Part shown: positions 1 to 10,572 of the stretch, one piece after another
Position numbering within the stretch: the stretch's first letter is position 1
Layout: each line of letters opens with the position of its first letter
NCBI RefSeq assembly: GCF_019721995.1
Contig: NZ_BLYC01000017.1
Coordinates: 1 to 64,000, forward strand
Length of the DNA stretch: 64,000 nt
DNA from: Bathymodiolus japonicus methanotrophic gill symbiont
Lineage (GTDB): Bacteria; Pseudomonadota; Gammaproteobacteria; Methylococcales; Methylomonadaceae
Direction: 5' to 3'
Translations under genes and position numbers: made by a program
Notes under the pieces: model-generated
What the model saw: only the letters and a program-made list of their open reading frames with translations
Database searches by the model: none
Told to the model about the DNA's origin: nothing

Positions 1-43
1 CGTTCCTGCATAAATTCCCACGGAGACCGTGGGAACTATAAGA

Positions 44-469
44 TGGCTTTTTCAGTCAGGCAGGCATGATCAATAAAATGTCCATCCGCCGCTTCTATGG
101 TGTATTCGTCAAGTTCTGGGAATGCTTTAAGATAATCAATGCCTTGCGATAGCAGTGTTTCAGCGTGAAGATGATAGCTCTGCTGTTCAAATGCCTCAAG
201 CATACTTGTTCGTCTATGCGACTTCAGTGATTTAAAATACGTTGAGTGGGGAAGCAGCTGGCCATAAATCTGTTCACTGGTTTGGAGGAAATGGCGACCA
301 CTATCACTACACTGATACAGCGTAATAACCCAAGGCGAATAAAGTCGATATCCTTCAACTCTGGGCATGAACGAGCCCACAAAGGATGATGCTCTGCTAA
401 CAGGGCACGTTCCATACTTTCATTGCAGTGTTGGTGAATATGTTCAGAGAGTGGTAGGTCTTTAAGCAT
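44..469 (-). pseudogene. IS4-family transposase, N-terminal fragment, frameshifted
   Basis: The reverse strand encodes the N-terminal region seen in the other copies (MLKDLPLSEHIHQHCNESM onward) up to the first catalytic region (AADGHFIDHAC). A single base is missing near 306 compared with the other copies (ACTATCACTAC against ACTATCGACTAC), which shifts the frame. The gene then runs into unrelated sequence near position 45. It is non-functional. Confidence 0.85.
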
Positions 470-535
470 GGGTGATATCCGTTTATGAGGTGATTAAAAC
501 GGAAATTTTTAGAAAATTTTTTCGGCAATTGCAAG

Positions 536-830
536 CGCTGAAAATCAGGGAAACGGAGCCTAAGCGAAGTGATGATTTTTAGTCCGCGATAGCCGTAGGG
601 CCGTTATTTTGTCGGAGTCTGAGCGTTAGCGAAGGTGGAGACAAAATAAAAGGCCATCCGACACGGCGTCAAGTCATTTGGAGCCTATGTTCCGACCCCT
701 TGTTGGGTCGGAACGAGGTGACGAGGACGAATCGGGGCCGCCGGAGGCATAAGTGGTCGCGTTAAGTTTTTGCTGCTTGCTTGGGCTGGGATGCCAAAAA
801 CAAGCTTTCGCAAAAATAGCGACTCCCCGA
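536..830 (+). repeat. CGCTG element type C (copy C1, 295 bp)
   Basis: Inserted in the terminal non-coding region of IS4-a. An intact IS4 copy reads TGCAAG directly followed by CTTTATTTG; here 295 bp lie between these words with nothing duplicated or lost. The first ~50 bases match type A and the middle is type-specific. A perfect 10-bp stem TTATTTTGTC/GACAAAATAA is present. The right end is half of the long hairpin found whole at 1845-1923. No coding potential. The strand given is the CGCTG-first strand. Confidence 0.85.
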
Positions 831-995
831 CTTTATTTGAAATTATTTGTTGTTTTTTTACGGTGCCTACAGAGTGTCTATTTGCTGTTATAAGTGATTA
901 AAATCAAAAATATGGAAATATTCGAGTGGTGCTACCTTCAGGTAGGTTATAGGCTGCTTTGTTTAGGTACTTCTTCTTTCAATGGGAACACTGAT

Positions 996-1907
996 GGAAT
1001 TAATACCAATTAAGCGACCACGTAGATCAATTAAAGCACCGCCTGAATTACCTGGGTTAATTGAAACATCCGTCTGAATGAAATTTTCATAGCCTTCAAT
1101 GCCCAGGTCGGTACGACCCAGCGCGCTGACCATACGCTGTCAGCCCCGGACGGGCTGATAGTCTCCAGAAGGCGCAGGGAAATTTGCCAATCCGAAGTGC
1201 GCGATAGCGCGCGAGGGAGGCTAAAATTTTATCCCGAATAGCCGTAGAGCCATTTGTGGTAGCCATGACTGAGCTGCTTTGTGCTCAGTCTGTGGCGGAC
1301 GCAGGGCGGCTGGAGCATCTCCTATTCGCTGCGTAGGTGAACGAATTACGGCGACAGGAGTCCCGGAATTTCGTGAGGTAGCATGGCGCGCCTGCCAGAA
1401 GTCACTGTATGGCTAAGCCCAAATGGATTGCCAATAGCGACGGCAAAATCACCTACCTGTAAATTATCTGAATCACCCAGGGGAATGCTGGTGAGGTCTT
1501 TTGCAGCGACCTGTAATACGGCAATATCCGTTTCAGCATCTGTGCCGATTAATGTCGCCTTTAATTTTTTCTTGTTGTGTAGCGTTACAAAAATAGTATC
1601 TGCGTGAGCAATCACATGATTATTGGTAATGATATACCCGTTTTCTGCATCCACAATAACGCCCGAACCTATGCCCTGAGTTTGTCGTTCTTTAGGCGCG
1701 CGGCGCAAAACGGCGAAAATAAGGGTTATTCATTTGTGGGTGTTGTTGTATGGCCACTATACCCTGAGTTGAAATATTCACCACACTGGGTAAGACATTT
1801 TTTAGCATGGGCGCCAGCGTTGGAACAGCCTGGCTGGGCGAAATCGGGGAGTCGCTATTTTTGCGAAAGCTTGCTTGGGCTGGGATGCCCAAAACAAGCT
1901 TTCGCAA
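996..1907 (-). pseudogene. degP: degP/degQ-type periplasmic serine protease, multiply disrupted
   Basis: Reverse-strand pieces give a trypsin-like HtrA protease: SQAVPTLAPMLKNVLPSVV, then GSGVIVDAENGYIITNNHVI (catalytic His), ETDIAVLQV (Asp), IGNPFGLSHTVTSG and, beyond an insert, MVSALGRTD and NPGNSGGAL (catalytic Ser). The PDZ domains are missing because IS4-a cuts the gene at 995/996. Three further lesions are visible: element B1 at 1135-1394, a one-base frameshift near 1700 (FAPRA stop versus RAPKERQTQ), and a 79-bp hairpin that replaces the signal peptide region. The gene normally degrades misfolded envelope proteins; this copy is dead unless the inserts are removed from the transcript, which the frameshift also argues against. 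Confidence 0.85.
1135..1394 (+). repeat. CGCTG element type B (copy B1, 260 bp) inside degP
   Basis: Starts CGCTGTCAGCC and ends GCATGGCGCGCCTG. Removing exactly 260 bp joins GACCATA to CCAGAAG, which on the reverse strand restores the HtrA reading TVTSG-MVSALGR without gain or loss of a base. There is no target duplication. Stems include CTGTCAGCCC/GGGCTGATAG at the left end and GACTGAGC/GCTCAGTC in the middle. It is antisense to the interrupted gene. Confidence 0.9.
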
Positions 1908-1923
1908 AAATAGCGACTCCCCG
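1845..1923. repeat. 79-bp near-perfect hairpin at the 5' end of degP
   Basis: A 29-bp perfect inverted repeat (CGGGGAGTCGCTATTTTTGC at its outer part) encloses a loop that itself contains TTGGGC/GCCCAA. The right half recurs as the right end of type C elements at ~770-828 and ~19808-19861. The protease homology begins right after it, so the hairpin now occupies the place of the signal peptide. It may be a complete terminal hairpin of a type C element or an independent palindromic repeat. Confidence 0.8.
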
Positions 1924-2044
1924 CTCTATTGAACGGTCTAAGTGAAAGTGGAGTAAGAATACAGAACTATAGGTTGGTTTGAGCTTGTTACAATCTAAGC
2001 AGTAAACTGGGTTGTTGGACAAGCTTACAGGTTATAAATCTATC

Positions 2045-3363
2045 TTATACTCGCTTTATTAATTCACCTAACTCTTTCAGCTTATCACCAGGATCTGGAA
2101 ACTTTAGCAATGACGTGATGAACTCAAGCAGTACATCCATTTGAGACTTGCGCTGTAAGCTTCCTACGGTATACGCAGGTAGTTTGCTTTCAATGCGGGC
2201 TATTTGCTCTGGGTGAAGGAGAAGGCAATGGTCAAACAAAAGACTCAGAATCAGGCCACGGCTTGATCCCTCTTCATCTAATTGTTTGGCCTCACGCCCC
2301 CATCCTTCATTAAAGCTTCCAGTCCTCAAAGAAAACCTCAATCAGCCATCTCAACGTATAGGCTTGAATAATATCTTGTGTGCGCCAAGTCAGGTCTGTC
2401 GCCACTAAATAGCGATAGTCGTTTTCACCGTCATATTTTAAGGCAATGACAAAGCGTTTTTTACTGTGAGAACTCACCTTTAATCGTGCACTGCTGACAG
2501 TCACTTTAATCTCTTTTCCGCCACGTACACGTATTATCTGATCAATGCCTTTGTTAATCGAATTAAAGTAGCTCTCGACTGACCTTATTCTACCTCTATA
2601 TTCAATATTTTGGTTTTTACGTAATTGGCTAATCACCTGCGAGCCTCCAGATTCTTTAGCGGCTTCGTCCATAAAGGCTTTTTCACCATACAGCGCATCA
2701 AGCCAGTACGCCTTTAATTTTAATCAGGCTATGCGCAACTTTAAACTCTTTTAATAAGCCTAATGCAATCTCTGTTTTGGTCGGGTAGGCACTGTCACGT
2801 TCAGGCTTAATAGGCCGATCTTTTTTTGCTATACCGCTCTTTTTCAACCGTTTATCTTCTTTATCCCACTGCTTTAAGGCTGGATCCGGCATATAAAAGA
2901 AAAAACCGACAGGCACTGTAATGGATGAGGTAACTAGCAGCAATAATACTATCGTTTGTCCATTAACATACCCGACGGAGCCTTTGTGTTTCTGCTTGTA
3001 AACCTTATAAATACGTTTTGTAGACTTAGGTCGTGCTCGGTCTGATTCATCAAAGGCCAACACACCTTCAGTAATGCCATAACGTTTTAAAATTAAGACC
3101 ACACTCACCCGTAGCAACCAGTCCCAGGGTATACTTGCTTTACGAAACACCCAGGATAATGCGGCTACTTTGCAATCTCCAAGGCTTGCTCGCTCAAACT
3201 TAGCCCAGCAAACAGAGTTCATTAGCAGTATGCACGTTAAACAAGTGCCCAACCAAGCGGCTTGAATCCGTGTCAAAGCGGCTCCGGGTTTTAGCTGATT
3301 GAGCGCATCATTTAAATCGTCAATATAGCTTTGGATAAAGGTGGCTGGGGCATTCATTAACAT
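2045..3363 (-). pseudogene. IS4-type DDE transposase in three frames
   Basis: Three consecutive reverse-strand segments form one transposase: 3363-2698 (N-terminal, with LAFDESDRARPKS), 2672-2310 and 2341-2045. The middle piece carries YTLRWLIEVFFEDWK, the Y(2)R(3)E(6)K signature of IS4-family transposases. At least two frameshifts separate the segments. The sequence differs from the IS4-a to IS4-e family. The element's upstream end is probably the AAAACTTGAACATCGAGT at ~3425-3442; the other end was not found. Stretch 1924-2044 shows nothing recognisable. Confidence 0.75.
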
Positions 3364-3424
3364 GGGATTACACCGATAAAATTACAACAACCTCAGAATA
3401 CCTGATTTTACCTTCTCAATATCA

Positions 3425-3442
3425 AAAACTTGAACATCGAGT
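3425..3442. repeat. Terminal repeat shared by the 2.0-3.4 kb IS and MITE M3
   Basis: AAAACTTGAACATCGAGT just upstream of the transposase start is identical to the right end of the 154-bp element at 3689-3842 and complementary to its left end. It is likely one end of the IS. The 246 bp from 3443 to 3688 are AT-rich and show no gene. Confidence 0.6.
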
Positions 3443-3688
3443 TATAGACAAATTATAAAAATACAAGGGTAGGCGAAGGCTCTATTGGTTTTTATTTTAA
3501 AGTACGCAAGTGTTTGAATTATAATAATTTGTTATGGAAAGTAGTAATTACTGACTAAAACACTCTGAAAATAGTTTGACAGGTTTTATTATTATAATAT
3601 AATTAAGTTCTAATATGTATTGTATCAATACTATTATCAATTTGAGCATAGTGTACGAGGTACACAATCTCACCTCAATAAGGATATA

Positions 3689-3842
3689 ACTCGATGTTCA
3701 AGTTTTTTAACTGATTGATTTTATTGATAATTCTACTGACAAAGAAAGCATCAACATCATTGTAAATCAATCACTTATAAAACAAAGCCGGAAAAATTTA
3801 CTTTTCTTAGCCCAGTTATAGCTGAAAACTTGAACATCGAGT
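3689..3842. mobile_element. MITE M3 (154 bp)
   Basis: An 18-bp perfect terminal inverted repeat (ACTCGATGTTCAAGTTTT at the left, complement at the right) brackets non-coding AT-rich sequence. Because one isolated copy of the same end lies beside the 2.0-3.4 kb IS, M3 is probably a deletion derivative once moved by that transposase. Any target duplication is at most the 3 bases ATA. Confidence 0.65.
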
Positions 3843-4010
3843 ATAAGGAATACATCAGATATTTTAAATCTGAGTAGCGCTGCTTTGTTAAGCCGGGATG
3901 GTGTGTGCATAGCTATAGACTTTCAGAAAATTAATTTCCGAACAAACAAAAACGACAGAGGGGAAACTGGCTTATAATTTTCGTCCCAACACTAACGGAA
4001 ACAGTCAAAA

Positions 4011-5300
4011 ATGGTATCCCTCACTTTTTCAAAGTCAATTGTAGACCGACTAAAAAAAAATATGGCGACAGCTCTCAAGCTAAGTAATATTTGTTTATAT
4101 CGATTAACTCAAGCTCTACTCTGGTTCAGTGAATGCATGGGAATCAAAGAAATAGCACGCCTAATGTGAGTCTGTGAAAAAACCATTATAAATTGGCTGA
4201 AAACATTCATGCATAAAGGTGTCGGTTGGTTAATAGGGCAACACTATCAAGGACGTGGTCGGAAGTCAAAGTTAACTAAAGACCAGAAAAATAAATTGGT
4301 TGAGTTGATAAAGAAAGGCCCAGAAGACAATGGATTTCATTGTGGAATATGGAATACTGCGATGATTGCCGAGCTTATTTGGTTAAAATTTGAAGTTCGT
4401 TATAACTTGAACTATTTATCAAGCCTAATGAAAAAACTGGGCTTCAGTTATCAAAAAGCTCGTTGTGTGACTGATCGCCAAGAAGAAGAAAAGTACGAGC
4501 TTGAAAGAAAAACGTGGCTGGAAGAAACATTGCCTGCCATTATGGAAAAGGCGGTAGAAGAAAAGAGTGTCGTTTTATTCGGTGATGAGGTGTCATTTGC
4601 TATGTGGGGTTCATTGGCACGAACCTGGGCTCCAATAGGAGAGCAACCCACAGTGAAAACATCAGGGATTCGAAAAGGGTTGAAAATGTTTGGTACGATC
4701 GAACTCGAAGGAGGGAGTTTTCAATACCGAGAATCATTGGCTTATGAGATAAAACCAAAGTCACTTAGACTTTTAAAAGAAGCTGGGCTGCCTCAAGAAT
4801 TTTTAGCTATTCTTAAAAGCTTAAAAAATGAGAAATATCCAACACAGAAGCTTTTTATGGAAGCGATATATTCTATTGCCGACAACGTCTTAATCGAGAG
4901 TTATAAGCCAATGATATTACAACACGCTGAAACATCTGGGCGTTTTAATGGTGAAAGCTATGTTGAGTTTTTAACACAATTGCTGGCTTATTATAAAGGC
5001 AAGATTATTCTAATTGAAGATGGTGCCCCGTATCATGGAAGCGGTGTTATTAAGGAATTTAAGTTAGCTAATGTAGATCGTTTGACAGTAGAATGTCTCC
5101 CTGCGTTCTCGCCGGATTTTAATCCGATTGAGAAATTATGGAAAAATACGAAACGCGATTCGACTCATATGAAGTATTTTAAAACTTTTGAAGATCTTCA
5201 TGATTCAGTTGTGCAAACTTTTAACACTTATATGCATGATGCCAGTAAAGTGATTTGTGTTATGCAAAAATTGCGGGAAGATTTCGTTGTTACCGCCTAA
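4011..5300 (+). pseudogene. IS630-family transposase with an in-frame stop in the HTH
   Basis: The long open part (4209-5300, 363 aa) contains the IS630/Tc1 DDE motifs VVLFGDEVSF, IILIEDGAPYH and PDFNPIEKLW. The true gene starts upstream at ATG 4011 (MVSLTFSKSIVDRL); its helix-turn-helix reads IARLM, then TGA, then VCEKTIINWLKTF, so one nonsense codon near 4167 interrupts the DNA-binding domain. Translation from 4209 would give a catalytic domain lacking the first HTH helices. Terminal repeats of the element were not identified. Confidence 0.8.
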
Positions 5301-5536
5301 GTTTAAGCGCTCCAAATTTGGAAATTATTTATCTGAGAAACTATAGCGTAATAAAAAATTACTTGTTATAAACTGAGGAAGAAGATGATGAGACTAAAAT
5401 TACTTATCTGAAGTTTCCCAATAATTATTTATGGTAAAATTGAAACTATGCTACAACTATATGAAAAAAATAGTCTTTTCATTCGTTTCAAATGTTATTG
5501 CCTAAGGGGAATTAAGTAGGGGTTTGCTATAAACAT

Positions 5537-7071
5537 CATCAGTGTTCCCATTGAAAGAAGAAGTACCTAAACAAAGCAGCCTATAACCTACCTGAATGTA
5601 GCACCACTCGAATATTTCCATCTTTTTGATTTTAATCACTTATAACAGCAAATAGACACTCTGTAGGCACCGTAAAAAAACAACAAATAATTTCAAATAA
5701 AGCTTGCATTTGCCGAAAAAATTTTTCTAAAAATTTCCGTTTTAATCACCTCATAAACGGATATCACCCATGCTTAAAGACCTACCACTCTCTGAACATA
5801 TTCACCAACACTGCAATGAAAGTATGGAACGTGCCCTGTTAGCAGAGCGTCATCCTTTGTGGGTTCGTTCATGCCCAGAGTTGAAGGATATCGACTTTAT
5901 TCGCCTTGGGTTATTACGCTGTATCAGTGTAGTCGATAGTGGTCGCCATTTCCTCCAAACCAATGAACAGATTTATGGCCAGCTGCTTCCCCACTCAACG
6001 TATTTTAAATCACTGAAGTCGCATAGACGAACAAGTATGCTTGAGGCATTTGAACAGCAGAGCTATCATCTTCACGCTGAAACACTGCTATCGCAAGGCA
6101 TTGATTATCTTAAAGCATTCCCGGAACTTGACGAATACACCATAGAAGCAGCGGATGGACATTTTATTGATCATGCCTGCCATACTGAAAAAAACAGCAA
6201 GGGGAAAGTTTATGCGGCCGGGGGGGATTTACGCGTTGAATCTCAGAAGTGGGTTGCTCAGATTTCTTTGTCTGGTAACAAACGGAACTCAGAGACATCA
6301 AGAAATACCTGTGTTACGAGATCATATTGAAAAGCAAAACAAGGGAAATATCAGCTCTCAGAAACATCTCTATGTCTACGATAAAGCCATCACCGACTTT
6401 GTCTGGTGGGATCGGCAGAAACGACATGCTAATTACATGATTTCAATGCTAAAAGAAAATTCAATTGCGACTCTGGTTGAGTCTATCCCTTTTGACTCCC
6501 AGCATGAGATCAATATAGGAGTTGAAGCATACAGCGTGTACGAAAACAAGGGCATCAAATTTAACGTGGTGGATTACCGTGATCCAGAAACCGGAAAACT
6601 TCACCGGTTTGTGACAACCTTGCCAATGACTATTAACCCTGGAACCATTGCCATGCTGTATTTCAAGCGATGGACGATTGAAAAGACATTCAATAACACT
6701 AAAAGTAATTTCAAGGAAACTAAAGCTTGGTCTTCCAATACCCGCTCACTTGAAAATCAAATGCGCCTGACTGCAATGAGCTATAATTTAATGCGCGTGT
6801 TTGAAGAGATTTCAAAAAGACAACAGCCAGAATTGATTCATCCATCGGATAAAAAATATAGCGAGGCTCTGGAGATTAGGCAGCAACAGGCTCAAAAACG
6901 AGATCGTTTTGTGAATCCATTATTTTTCCAGGCAAGAATATCTCGTATCAGCTCGTATACCATTCGGGCAGTTCAAAACGCAATAATAACAGGAATGTCT
7001 TTACAGTGCTTTATGAGCTCTCTTGTGGCGAGGTTAGTTTCACGGCCTCAATTGATAGGGGAACACTGATG
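5537..7071 (+). mobile_element. IS4-family insertion sequence, copy IS4-b (1535 bp)
   Basis: Complete element with imperfect ends CATCAGTGTTCCC and GGGAACACTGATG and an 8-bp duplication ATAAACAT. It is the least interrupted copy in the window and was used as reference for the others. The transposase is broken only by a homopolymer change. Confidence 0.9.
5770..7069 (+). pseudogene. IS4-family transposase, frameshifted at a G run
   Basis: Two overlapping frames, 5770-6330 and 6155-7069, together encode a ~430-aa IS4 transposase: N-terminal MLKDLPLSEHIHQHC, AADGHFIDHAC (first Asp), YVYDKAITDF (second Asp) and YFKRWTIEKTFNNTK (the Y2R3E6K motif with the Glu). The shift occurs at a run of seven G near 6221-6228, where the copy near 53.67 kb keeps GCCGTGGGGATTTA and an uninterrupted frame (AAVGIYALNLRSG). 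The gene is therefore inactive unless ribosomes or polymerase slip on the run. Confidence 0.85.
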
Positions 7072-7287
7072 ATAAACATGGCAAAACCACCTAAAATAAA
7101 CCTCGATACACCAGCATTGTGTATTTCAGCTACTCAATAATTGGGAAACTTCAGTTTTGGGTGGACTTGTCCACTATAATAATGGACATCAGACGTAACA
7201 GGTTTGCGAACAAAATAGAGCTTGAAAGTATTTAATGTTGGCTGAGGTTGAGGTATGAAATGGTTTAATAAAACAGGACACGTCTAA

Positions 7288-7457
7288 AGACTGATTTATA
7301 ATGTCATTAGAGAAGCAATATGGATAAAGTACCAACTGGAGATAATGGAGCAAATGCTCTCTGAACGATGTACCGAGTTTGAATCGACTGAGGATAATGA
7401 AAACCGGGAGATCCCCTTTTGGCGTTCAATTATTGTGAAAATTAAGAAAAAGGGAGA
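7288..7457 (+). pseudogene. Fragment of an unidentified gene cut by element A1
   Basis: An open frame gives NVIREAIWIKYQLEIMEQML, then a short acidic and basic stretch ending IIVKIKKKGE, then enters truncated element A1. There is no start codon with a ribosome binding site. Family not recognised. Upstream stretch 7155-7287 shows no gene. Confidence 0.35.
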
Positions 7458-7703
7458 GGTGATTTTTAGTCCCTGATAGGCGACAGGGCAATTCGCTGAT
7501 TCGACGTGTGCTAGCAGCACGCGAGAGGAGCAAGAATTGCATTCCGAATAGCCGTCCAGCCAGTGAGGTAGTAATGACGAAGCGGCTTTTGTGCGTAGTC
7601 GTTGCGGACGCAGGGCGTTCAGGGCATCTCCCATCCGCTGCGTAGGTGAACGAATTATGGCGACAGGAGTCCCGGAATTTCGTGAGGTAGCATGGCGCGC
7701 CTG
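7458..7703 (+). repeat. CGCTG element type A, 5'-truncated (copy A1)
   Basis: Matches type A from GGTGATTTTTAGTCC to the terminal GCGCGCCTG; the first ~34 bases, including the left stem arm, are missing. The two flanks do not come from one recognisable gene, so a deletion or recombination occurred at its left edge. Confidence 0.85.
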
Positions 7704-7888
7704 TACGAATCACATTGGTAAAGCGAAGCGCAGTTTGTACTGGTTTTTTCTGCAACAGATTATCGTCAACAATCAGCTGCTTTCCTTCCTTCTCTGATGA
7801 TTTTTTAATTGTATTTCTGCAATAACATGGCTTTCAGTCATTTGAAGGCTGCCGCCATTTAGATTACCTAAATGCTTTTTTACATTCA
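7704..7888 (-). pseudogene. N-terminal remnant of an unidentified protein
   Basis: On the reverse strand a start at ~7888 gives MNVKKHLGNLNGGSLQMTES, then HVIAEIQL. After a one-base shift it continues KQLIVDDNLLQKKPVQTALR, then FTNVIR, up to element A1. The two frames together read as one protein start with an internal frameshift. The element is antisense to it, as in the other interrupted genes. Family not recognised. From 7889 to ~8320 the sequence is AT-rich with no gene I can support. Confidence 0.4.
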
Positions 7889-8326
7889 TTACACTCTGCG
7901 GACATTAAATATTACGGTTTATAGTACTATTTTACACTTTCTAAAGCCCTATTAATAATATTGCCCTACTTATTTAAGGGTTATTGTAAATTCATTTTGT
8001 CATAACATAGGAGCTATTACTCCAATCCTCTCATCTTCTGCTTCTGTGCATTAAAAAGAGGTAGTACCTAAATCCTGCAAGCCCGTATTTGAAGTATGCC
8101 TATCTGATTATCACAGGTTTGCATGATTACACGGAGTTATCTGCAAGTGTTAAGGTTTTAGGATTATAGAAATTGCTTTTCAGAAAAAATGTATTTAGCG
8201 GTTAAAGTAGGGAGTAGCAAGAAAGTGTTTTTTATGCGAATTTATGTACTGGGTTGATTAACAAGACTTAATTTCCACAAAACCTGTAAGATTCAAAGCT
8301 GTTATGCTCTTTGTGTGAAATTATAT

Positions 8327-8355
8327 TTGTAATTAGCGAAATAGCTGTTTATAAT
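8327..8355 (+). promoter_or_regulatory. Sigma70-type promoter of tRNA-Leu
   Basis: TTGTAA at 8327-8332 and TATAAT at 8350-8355 with a 17-bp spacer, followed by a GC-rich discriminator (GCGCC) typical of stable RNA promoters, 20 bp upstream of the tRNA. Confidence 0.7.
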
Positions 8356-8374
8356 GCGCCTTCAATTTAAGTAT

Positions 8375-8459
8375 GCGAGCGTGGCGGAATTGGTAGACGC
8401 GCTGGTTTTAGGTACCAGTATCTTATGATGTGAGAGTTCAAGTCTCTCCGCTCGCACCA
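8375..8459 (+). tRNA. tRNA-Leu (anticodon TAG)
   Basis: An 85-nt type II tRNA with acceptor stem GCGAGCG/CGCTCGC, a D-loop with GGTAGACGC, anticodon stem CTGGT/ACCAG around loop TTTAGGT (anticodon TAG), a short variable arm, T-loop TTCAAGT and an encoded CCA end. It reads CUA leucine codons. It lies 113 bp upstream of tig. Confidence 0.95.
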
Positions 8460-8572
8460 CTTATTTATGCTAAATGAAATTAACGATAATCATCGTTAAC
8501 TCTCCTGAAATTCATTCCCAGCACGGGAATTCATAGTCAACCCTTAGTCACAACAATTTTTGAGGTAAATCA

Positions 8573-9871
8573 ATGGAAGTTTCTGTCGAAAAGACATCGG
8601 AATTAAGCAGAAAAATGATCGTTAATATTGCTGAAGATGTTGTTCAGAGCAAAGTCAATGAACGCTTAAAGTCTTTGGCCCGTGAAGTAAAGATAGATGG
8701 TTTCCGTCCAGGAAAAGTTCCACAAAAAGTTGTACAAAAGATGTATGGCGCGCGCGTAAGAGAAGAGATCACGGGTGATTTGATCCAGGAAAATTATGTT
8801 CAGGCCTTACAGGATAATGATTTGCGGCCTGCAGGTATGCCGCATATTGAGCCCGTTGAGAGTGATGAGGGCTTTACTTTTTCCGCTGTTTTTGAAGTTT
8901 ATCCAGACTTTTCGTTAGATGCGGTAGAAACAGTCGAGGTCAATAAGCCTGTCTCCAGTGTTGAGGCGAGTGATGTCGACGCTATGATTGCCAAGTTAGT
9001 TGAGCAAAATAAAAGCTGGCAGCCATCAGGACAGGATTCGCAGACTGGTGACCAGGTGACGATCACTTTTTCAGGAGCCTGTGAAGGTGAAAACTTTACT
9101 GACGGTAGCGTCGAGGATTTTCAGGTTGAACTGGGTTCAAAGAACATGGTTCCAGGATTTGAAGATCAGCTCACCGGGCTTGCCGTGGGCGCTAAAAAGA
9201 CTTTTGAAGTGACTTTTCCAGCAGACTATGGCAATGAGAAGCTTGCCGGTAAGCCAGCTGAGTTTGAGATTGAAGTGCTGAAAATTGAAAACCCGGTTTT
9301 GCCTGAGGTCGATGCAGAGTTTATTAAAGCCTATGGTATAGAAAGTGGTGATTTGGCTGAGTTTCGTGCTGATGTGGAAAATAATATGCAGCGTGAACTG
9401 GCGCAAGGGCTTAAAGTTAAACTTAAAAATTCAGTGATGGATGCACTGTATGAGAATATATCGGTCGCATTGCCTAAAGTTATGGTTGATCAGGAAGTCG
9501 AAAGCCTGATGAAGCCCTATTATGAAAATGCAAAAAAACGCAATGTTGATGTCAATGAGATTAAGCCGGCGACGGCTGATTTTGAAGAGCAGGCTAAGCG
9601 CCGTGTTGCTCTGGGATTGATTTTGGCAGAAATTATTCAGCAAAATAATATTAAGGTAGAAGAGGATAAAGTCCGCACTTTGATTGAGGATATGGCGCAA
9701 AGCTATGACGAGTCACTGCAGGTTATTAACTGGTATTATGGCGATAAAGAGCGTATGGCAGAGGTAGAGCAGATGGTGCTGGAAGATGCAACAGTTGCAT
9801 GGGTGCTAGATAAAATAAAAGTGACTGATGAACCTGTTTCATTTAAAGAGGTAATGGAACCAGCTACATAA
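8573..9871 (+). CDS. tig: Trigger factor, ribosome-associated chaperone and prolyl isomerase
   Basis: A 432-aa protein, the usual length. The N-terminal ribosome-binding domain carries the signature GFRPGKVP (residues ~43-50), the loop that docks at the exit tunnel. A central FKBP-type domain follows ([27 protein letters not shown]), then the long helical C-terminal domain that cradles nascent chains. The start is preceded by TTTGAGGTAAATCA, an acceptable ribosome binding site. It heads the tig-clpP-clpX cluster, linking folding and proteolysis. Confidence 0.97.
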   Translation: MEVSVEKTSELSRKMIVNIAEDVVQSKVNERLKSLAREVKIDGFRPGKVPQKVVQKMYGARVREEITGDLIQENYVQALQDNDLRPAGMPHIEPVESDEGFTFSAVFEVYPDFSLDAVETVEVNKPVSSVEASDVDAMIAKLVEQNKSWQPSGQDSQTGDQVTITFSGACEGENFTDGSVEDFQVELGSKNMVPGFEDQLTGLAVGAKKTFEVTFPADYGNEKLAGKPAEFEIEVLKIENPVLPEVDAEFIKAYGIESGDLAEFRADVENNMQRELAQGLKVKLKNSVMDALYENISVALPKVMVDQEVESLMKPYYENAKKRNVDVNEIKPATADFEEQAKRRVALGLILAEIIQQNNIKVEEDKVRTLIEDMAQSYDESLQVINWYYGDKERMAEVEQMVLEDATVAWVLDKIKVTDEPVSFKEVMEPAT

Positions 9872-9887
9872 CAATAAGGATCTGAAA

Positions 9888-10532
9888 ATGACTAATAGCG
9901 GCAATGGAATAGGTAATATTATTTCGCCAGAGGCAGCCGGCGGCTTAGTGCCAATGGTTATCGAGCAAACGGCTCGTGGTGAGCGCTCCTACGATATCTA
10001 TTCGCGCTTATTAAAAGAGCGGGTTATTTTTCTGGTTGGCCAGGTTGAAGATTACATGGCTAATCTAGTGGTCGCGCAACTATTGTTTTTAGAATCTGAA
10101 AACCCGGATAAAGATATACATTTGTATATTAATTCCCCAGGTGGTTCGGTGACAGCGGGCATGGCGATTTATGATACCATGCAATTTGTTAAACCGGATG
10201 TTAGTACCATGTGTATTGGCCAGGCAGCAAGTATGGGTTCATTATTGTTAGCCGGTGGTGCAGCTGGTAAAAGATACTGTTTACCTCATTCTCGGGTAAT
10301 GATTCATCAGCCTTTGGGTGGTTTCCAGGGGCAGGCGTCTGACTTTGATATTCATGCGCGTGAGATATTAACCATACGCGAAAAGTTGAATAAAATTCTG
10401 GCACGCCATACGGGGCAGACGATGAAGAAAATTCAGGCGGATACCGATAGAGATAATTTCCTGAGTGCGGATGAGTCAGTTGAGTATGGGCTGATTGATA
10501 AGGTGTTATCTAATAGAACCTCCGAAATTTGA
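9888..10532 (+). CDS. clpP: ATP-dependent Clp protease proteolytic subunit
   Basis: A 214-aa serine peptidase. The catalytic Ser is in [11 protein letters not shown] (about residue 115), the His in MIHQPLGG (about 140), and the Asp in the following DTDRDN region. It forms the tetradecameric chamber that works with ClpX or ClpA. It begins 16 bp after tig, with AAGGA upstream, and is followed 40 bp later by clpX, so the three are probably co-transcribed. Confidence 0.97.
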   Translation: MTNSGNGIGNIISPEAAGGLVPMVIEQTARGERSYDIYSRLLKERVIFLVGQVEDYMANLVVAQLLFLESENPDKDIHLYINSPGGSVTAGMAIYDTMQFVKPDVSTMCIGQAASMGSLLLAGGAAGKRYCLPHSRVMIHQPLGGFQGQASDFDIHAREILTIREKLNKILARHTGQTMKKIQADTDRDNFLSADESVEYGLIDKVLSNRTSEI

Positions 10533-10572
10533 TAAGAGCAAAGATTTATTAATCAATTATGCAGGCTGAGCG

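Larger units (their letters stand above)
1..995 (-). mobile_element. IS4-family element, 5' part only (copy IS4-a)
   Basis: The right end of an IS4-type element matches the better preserved copies at 5537-7071 and 52884-54351. It ends with the terminal sequence GGGAACACTGATG at 983-995 and abuts degP coding sequence directly, so this copy inserted into degP. Only the first ~140 codons of the transposase remain. Sequence 1-45 is not IS4: it holds a small REP-like hairpin (TTCCCACGG, 4-base loop, CCGTGGGAA). The non-coding terminal region is interrupted by a CGCTG element at 536-830. Confidence 0.85.
5408..7154. mobile_element. MITE M1 copy a, split by IS4-b
   Basis: The left part (5408-5536) and right part (7072-7154) together make one M1 element with CTGAAGTTTCCCAAT ends. 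IS4-b lies between them, with the M1 word ATAAACAT repeated at 5529-5536 and 7072-7079 as its 8-bp target duplication. The outer flanks (TTACTTAT left, TTTTGGGT right) do not match, unlike other M1 copies, so the two halves may come from different M1 copies joined by recombination between IS4 elements. Confidence 0.75.
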
